This document shows positions 60,287-64,000 of a stretch of DNA of 64,000 nucleotides, in pieces; positions within the stretch are counted from its first letter, which is position 1, and each line of letters opens with the position of its first letter. The DNA is from Brienomyrus brachyistius. Its lineage: Eukaryota > Chordata > Actinopteri > Osteoglossiformes > Mormyridae. Below the pieces are notes generated by a model. It ran no database searches. It was given only the letters and a program-made list of their open reading frames with translations, and was not told where the DNA came from. The translations under genes were made by a program, and so were the position numbers. Location of the stretch: assembly GCF_023856365.1 (NCBI RefSeq), contig NC_064552.1, forward strand, positions 8,762,660-8,826,659, in the 5' to 3' direction.

Positions 60287-61524
60287 CTGCACATTCCAGA
60301 AGGACACATCCTGAAGCTTCTAAGAGAGTGCTATGGGCAACGCCTACAGAGCATTGCAAGATAGAAACGTGCATCTGCATGAACTTTCCCTCTTGCAGGA
60401 AAAAAAAAAAAGATGGGTAATCCACAGGTCCCTGAGTGGACTATCCCTGGCTCAGAATGGGTTTCTGAGAAGCTGGGATGATCCCTCAACGGACTACCCT
60501 ACCCCAGAGGGGGACTGGAGGAGGACGTCTGGGGTGTGGTGTCTGATTGCTGAGATCAACGGCCAAGCGGTCACAGGAATTGGAACCAGTTGAGAAAAGC
60601 AGGAAAAAAATTCAGTGGCCTAAAAACAATATGGCTTCAGTTAAGCGTGCATGGCTTTGGTTGGCGCCCCCCCCCCGCCCCCCCACAGAAGCTATGGTTT
60701 GGGGTAATATTACGTTACCAAAATAGGAATCCAAACACAGTTGGACTGCTGTGTGCTTCTGAATCCATGAGAGACACAGGTGACCTCTATTCATGGAGGG
60801 GCTCTGGGAGGCACGTTCCCCGAAAAAAAAATAGCCGCATGGCACATTGTCTGAAGAGCCGGTTAATCTGGACTGAAACCTTCCCTGGCAACAGAACCTG
60901 CGCTGCTAACGACCAAGGTCTAATGCTGAGGTCCCAATGAGTCACTCTCCATGACATTTTCAATTGCAGTGCTGCCAGGGAATTGATTTGCTTCCAGCAC
61001 GGGCTTGTTAAAGGCGCCGGACAAAAAAATAAATAAATCCACCAGATATGAAAACGCCTCTCCACTGCATGTTTGGCTACCCTGCTAGTTAGCATGCTTC
61101 CCCGAAGGATGCAGCCTCCAACCGCAGCTGACACGAGCCGGTAACGAAAATAACCCTCATGGTGACCCACGTCATTTCCAAAAGTAACGGGCATGTGAAT
61201 CAGCAGCAAACTTGGGACAGGAAAGTTTCATCTGCGTACTCTGAGAAATAGCCCTGCTCAGACTGAACAGGCCTGTGGAAGCTAAACAGACTCTCAGAAG
61301 AAAGAAAGGCCAGCCCATCCCATTTTGGGGCGCCAAGCAAAATTTGATCAACCTAGTTGTTACGTGTTGTCATCTTTCCCAAACTGTCAGGCTCATCAAA
61401 TGAGGAGGCCCCCTGGTGGCGGCCGGGTCCTAAGCAACTGCTTAGTTTGCTTATGCTGGCCCTGGAGGAACCCCATATTCAATGCACTATATATCTATCT
61501 GTTGGCCCCATGCGTCCGTTTTAC
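60287..61524 (-). other. pald1: pald1 intron (1238 bp)
   Basis: This phase-0 intron runs from GAG|GTAAAA to GTGCAG. It holds a C10-G-C7 run near 60668 and no gene. Confidence 0.9.
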
Positions 61525-61596
61525 CTCAAATTCCCCTTTGGTGTACTTGGCATCCGGAACGCTGACGATCTCGTCGTCACCAAAGTCAGGGAAACC
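61525..61596 (-). CDS. pald1: pald1 coding exon (24 codons)
   Basis: This short exon in phase 0/0 encodes GFPDFGDDEIVSVPDAKYTK, then GEFE. It matches the paladin segment GFPExGEEELVSVPDAKFTKGEF as I recall it. The acceptor is TATGTTCTGCAG and the donor GAG|GTAAAA. It is separated by only 101 bp from the CX5R exon, while the rest of the gene has large introns. Confidence 0.97.
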
Positions 61597-61697
61597 CTGC
61601 AGAACATAAAGGAGGGAGACACGACAGGACCTCAATTATGTGACGAGCATCCAGGTGGGAAACTAGACAAGAGGGATGACGGCAAGAGGAGGCCTAC

Positions 61698-61838
61698 GTT
61701 AAAGTGCCAGAGGGTCAAGGTGGCGATGACCATGGCCGTGGTGGTCCGGCCCTTGCCGTCGTGACAGTTGAACACGAAGGCGGCGCGCGAGTCTTCAGCT
61801 AAGCTGCCCTTCAGGGCCTCCAACAGCCTGTCAAAATC
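61698..61838 (-). CDS. pald1: pald1 coding exon with the second CX5R phosphatase motif
   Basis: It encodes 47 residues in phase 0/0: DFDRLLEALKGSLAEDSRAA, then FVFNCHDGKGRTTTAMVIAT, then LTLWHFN. NCHDGKGRTTTAMV holds the Cys-X5-Arg phosphate-binding loop of cysteine-dependent phosphatases (Cys24 and Arg31 of this exon). As I recall it, the mammalian loop here is CLSGQGRTT, so the Cys and Arg are kept and the middle differs. The acceptor is GTTCTCAG and the donor AAC|GTAGGC. Paladin has an earlier CX5R repeat that lies outside this window. Confidence 0.98.
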
Positions 61839-62538
61839 CTGAGAACCACAAGCTCTCGCTGTTCACACTGCAGATAAACTGGATTTTCACAAAGCACATT
61901 AGTATTTGCCAGCACTGCAGGACAAAGACTGTGAGAGACACTGATATGTAGCTGTCACAGCAGAAAATGCATGTATTACTATCAACCTTTGACTTTTACC
62001 CATTAAATATTATATGCAACACTCGTCACATCCAGAAGTCAACCCAAAGAATTAATCCGATAAAAGGCGTGTGCTACATAATCACATTTCAGTCAACTAC
62101 GGACCACATATACGATGGTGGTTCCTTAAGATAATAGAAAATTTTCAGCTCATTAATGTATCGCCTAGTGACGTTTTAGTCGCAAAAAATATTCACGTGT
62201 TCGTGGTAATGCTGGTGTAAACAAACTTGCTTCACTGCCAGTTGTATAAAAATATAGCACATATAATTATGTACAATACTTAATACTTGATAACTGTTAC
62301 TGGTTTATGTACTTACTTCACTGTGCTGTTTATCGTTATATAGGTAAAACATATATAGGTAAAAATGAGACAAGGCATCAGCTATAAAGAGTTGACACCT
62401 GTCATTAATATGTGTCACCACTAGAGGGTGCTTCCATTCACGTCAAGCTCCTTTCCATAGTTTAATTTCAGTCTGCGGTATACATTTCATTCAGCAGCTT
62501 GGGGCATAGCCTGCTGACTGTTCGGCACAGCAGATCAC
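61839..62538 (-). other. pald1: pald1 intron (700 bp)
   Basis: This phase-0 intron has donor GAG|GTGATC, a weaker match to consensus than the others. It is AT-rich with nothing else recognised. Confidence 0.9.
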
Positions 62539-62736
62539 CTCCTCCTTCGGTGCACAGCAGTCGGGCAGCGGAATGCGCTGGTACACGAGGCCCTCGTAAA
62601 CACTCTTGTGCTGGTTGAAGATCTCCTGCACCGTCAGACAGGTCTTGAACATCTTCATCTGCTTCTCCTGCTCCAGGGTCACCTCAAGCCACTTCTGGGA
62701 TTTCAGAATATCTTCTTTCACAGCAGTCTCTAGTTT
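62539..62736 (-). CDS. pald1: pald1 coding exon
   Basis: It encodes 66 residues in phase 0/0: KLETAVKEDILKSQKWLEVT, then LEQEKQMKMFKTCLTVQEIF, then NQHKSVYEGLVYQRIPLPDC, then CAPKEE. CLTxQEVFxQH...GLxYxRIPxPDxCAPxEE is the paladin segment just before the second phosphatase motif; IPLPD in this position is shared with PTP/phytase-like folds. The N-terminal 30 residues are Lys/Glu-rich and probably helical. The acceptor is TTGTCCTTAG|AAA. Confidence 0.97.
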
Positions 62737-63443
62737 CTAAGGACAAGAATTCACTTCTGACATGAAACCTGCCCAATTTCACCGTGTGGGTTGTTCAGGG
62801 ACCGAGGACCCGGACACGCAGCCCTGCTGTCGTATGTTAGGTGCAATTTCATTTTTTAATTTAAGAAACACTTGACGATATTGCAAACTTCCACTTGTGA
62901 AACACTGTCTGTTGAAATTCTCATGCATAGGTGGGCGGCACAGTTTGAGGCTCCTGCATTCAGAAACACTCTACAGAAAGAAACCTCCATGCATTAATCA
63001 ACATAAAACTGGCAGTATCCTACTGTTGGGAATGGAAATGCTAATTAACGGCCCAGAGACTCAGTGTAGTATCCTGGGAAAAAACCAGGGCCCAAGGCAG
63101 GATAAAGGCTGAGCAACAGGCCTGTACAGAGCAAGAAACAATACATTTCACATTTTTACTGTTTCCTTTGGCATAGTTAGCAGATACGTCTGTCCAAGGC
63201 AACACACAAGTGAGGCAAATAGCACACTGCAAACCAATGTGTACAGTAAGCAGTACTGGGACAGGAGCTACGCAGTATCTCCTAACAAAGCCAGAACCTA
63301 ATAAGACTATTCAAGGACCAGATGTGCAACATAAGAACATTCCGGGCACATAAAAAGGCATCAAGCTAGTACAGGAATCAATGGAACAGGTGGGTCTTGA
63401 GGTAATTCTTGAAGGAGGAGAGGGAGTCTGAAGGCCAGGTTAC
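62737..63443 (-). other. pald1: pald1 intron (707 bp)
   Basis: This phase-0 intron runs from GAG|GTAACC to CTTAG and is half-filled by the non-LTR-type repeat at 63165-63440. Nothing else is seen. Confidence 0.9.
63165..63440 (-). repeat. 3' end of a dispersed non-LTR-type retroelement
   Basis: It is the second copy of the family at 238-520, better preserved. The minus strand ends 'gttgccttggacagacgtat', 'ctgctaact', the SINE/LINE tail motif. Confidence 0.55.
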
Positions 63444-63623
63444 CTCAATGACTTGAGGGTCACTGGTCTGCACGGGGATGTTCTGGTCCAGGCAGCACGG
63501 CTCTCGGGGGGTGAACACCTGGCCATTCCCCTCCAGCACCAGCTCCTCCTGCACGTTCACCCACAGCATGTGCGTGTGCTTACGCTTCTCATCCGCCAGG
63601 TAGGTCAGCACGGCTCCCGTGGC
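63444..63623 (-). CDS. pald1: pald1 coding exon, most 5' in the window
   Basis: It encodes 60 residues in phase 0/0: ATGAVLTYLADEKRKHTHML, then WVNVQEELVLEGNGQVFTPR, then EPCCLDQNIPVQTSDPQVIE. It matches the paladin segment ALGSILAYLTDAKRR...VVWVSLREEAVLECDG as I recall it, the start of the second phosphatase-like repeat. The acceptor is GTGACCCCTCAG and the donor GAG|GTAACC. Earlier exons, including the first CX5R repeat and the start codon, lie to the right of the window. The seven exons present give 345 residues, about 40% of an 856-residue paladin. Confidence 0.97.
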
Positions 63624-64000
63624 CTGAGGGGTCACCAAATGGTCAGCCTCTTCGGTTTGGAGTGGCAGGCGATTCAAGAACCCAATCCATCTCTCCATCC
63701 ATCAGTTTTCTGTAATTGCTTTTCTTATCCAGGGTTGCGGGGGGATCCGGAGACTATCCCAGAGGCTAAGGACGCAAGGCAGGATGGAGAGCCAACCCAT
63801 GGTAGGGTACACCCACAAACCAATCACTCACACCTACGGGCAATTTGGTAACTCCAATTAACCTCAGCATGTTTTTGGACTGCGGGAGGAAACCGGAGAA
63901 CCCAGAGGAAACCCCACAACGACAGGGAGAGAACATGGTGGAGACTCAAACTATGCTTCCAGATGTGTGAGGCAACAGTGCTAAGCAGTGCACCACCATG
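63624..64000 (-). other. pald1: pald1 upstream intron (partial)
   Basis: Beyond the exon acceptor this is intron, almost entirely an R1 copy. Confidence 0.85.
63693..64000 (+). repeat. Near-complete R1 dispersed repeat
   Basis: This is the best reference copy in the window. It runs from 'ctccatccatcagttttctg' through 'gggttgcggggggatccgga', 'gccaacccatggtagggtac', 'gggcaatttggtaactccaa', 'tttttggactgcgggaggaa' and 'gacagggagagaacatggtg' to 'gcagtgcaccaccatg' at the window edge. Confidence 0.85.

Overview
This is vertebrate nuclear DNA, almost certainly from a ray-finned (teleost-type) fish. Exons are short and have GT/AG borders, introns reach 20 kb, and the non-coding DNA is full of fish-type repeats: Tc1-like transposons, tRNA-derived SINEs with the usual 'gctttggataaa' tail, a very common 'tccatccat...gcgggg' dispersed repeat (called R1 below), minisatellites and microsatellites. 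The species cannot be named from the sequence. There are no bacterial operons, CRISPR arrays or RNA genes that I can support.

Two protein genes lie on the minus strand, head to tail. adamts14 (procollagen N-proteinase family) occupies 1-23250. Its first four coding exons are at 23250-23172, 22631-22237, 4565-4412 and 195-1, the last running off the left edge. They encode the signal peptide, the prodomain, the furin site and the start of the metalloprotease domain. pald1 (paladin, a CX5R phosphatase-like protein) occupies 31892 to beyond 63623. Its last seven coding exons are present (63623-63444, 62736-62539, 61838-61698, 61596-61525, 60286-60146, 39896-39741, 32041-31892) and all join in phase 0. 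The splice phases fit at every junction in both genes. The order pald1 then adamts14, same strand, matches human 10q22, which supports calling the protease adamts14 rather than adamts2. The human neighbour between them, PRF1, is not visible in the 8.6 kb between the two genes.

The rest is intron and intergenic DNA dominated by repeats. adamts14 intron 3 holds a CAGR/GATA microsatellite, an 80-bp minisatellite and a short interstitial telomere repeat. adamts14 intron 2 holds a fossil Tc1-type transposase, a 21-bp minisatellite, a 2.1-kb 58-bp minisatellite that appears to have grown out of an R1 copy, and a foldback element. The last pald1 intron holds a 3.5-kb purine-rich array broken up by three apparently identical 117-bp spacers. 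The 20-kb pald1 intron holds a foldback element, a SINE, a 118-bp AC tract inside an R1 copy, and a young, internally deleted Tc1 element whose shortened 188-codon transposase frame is still open.

I found no convincing new biological system. The most unusual structures are the satellite arrays, their apparent birth from a retroelement segment, and a pald1 exon bracketed by long G homopolymers.
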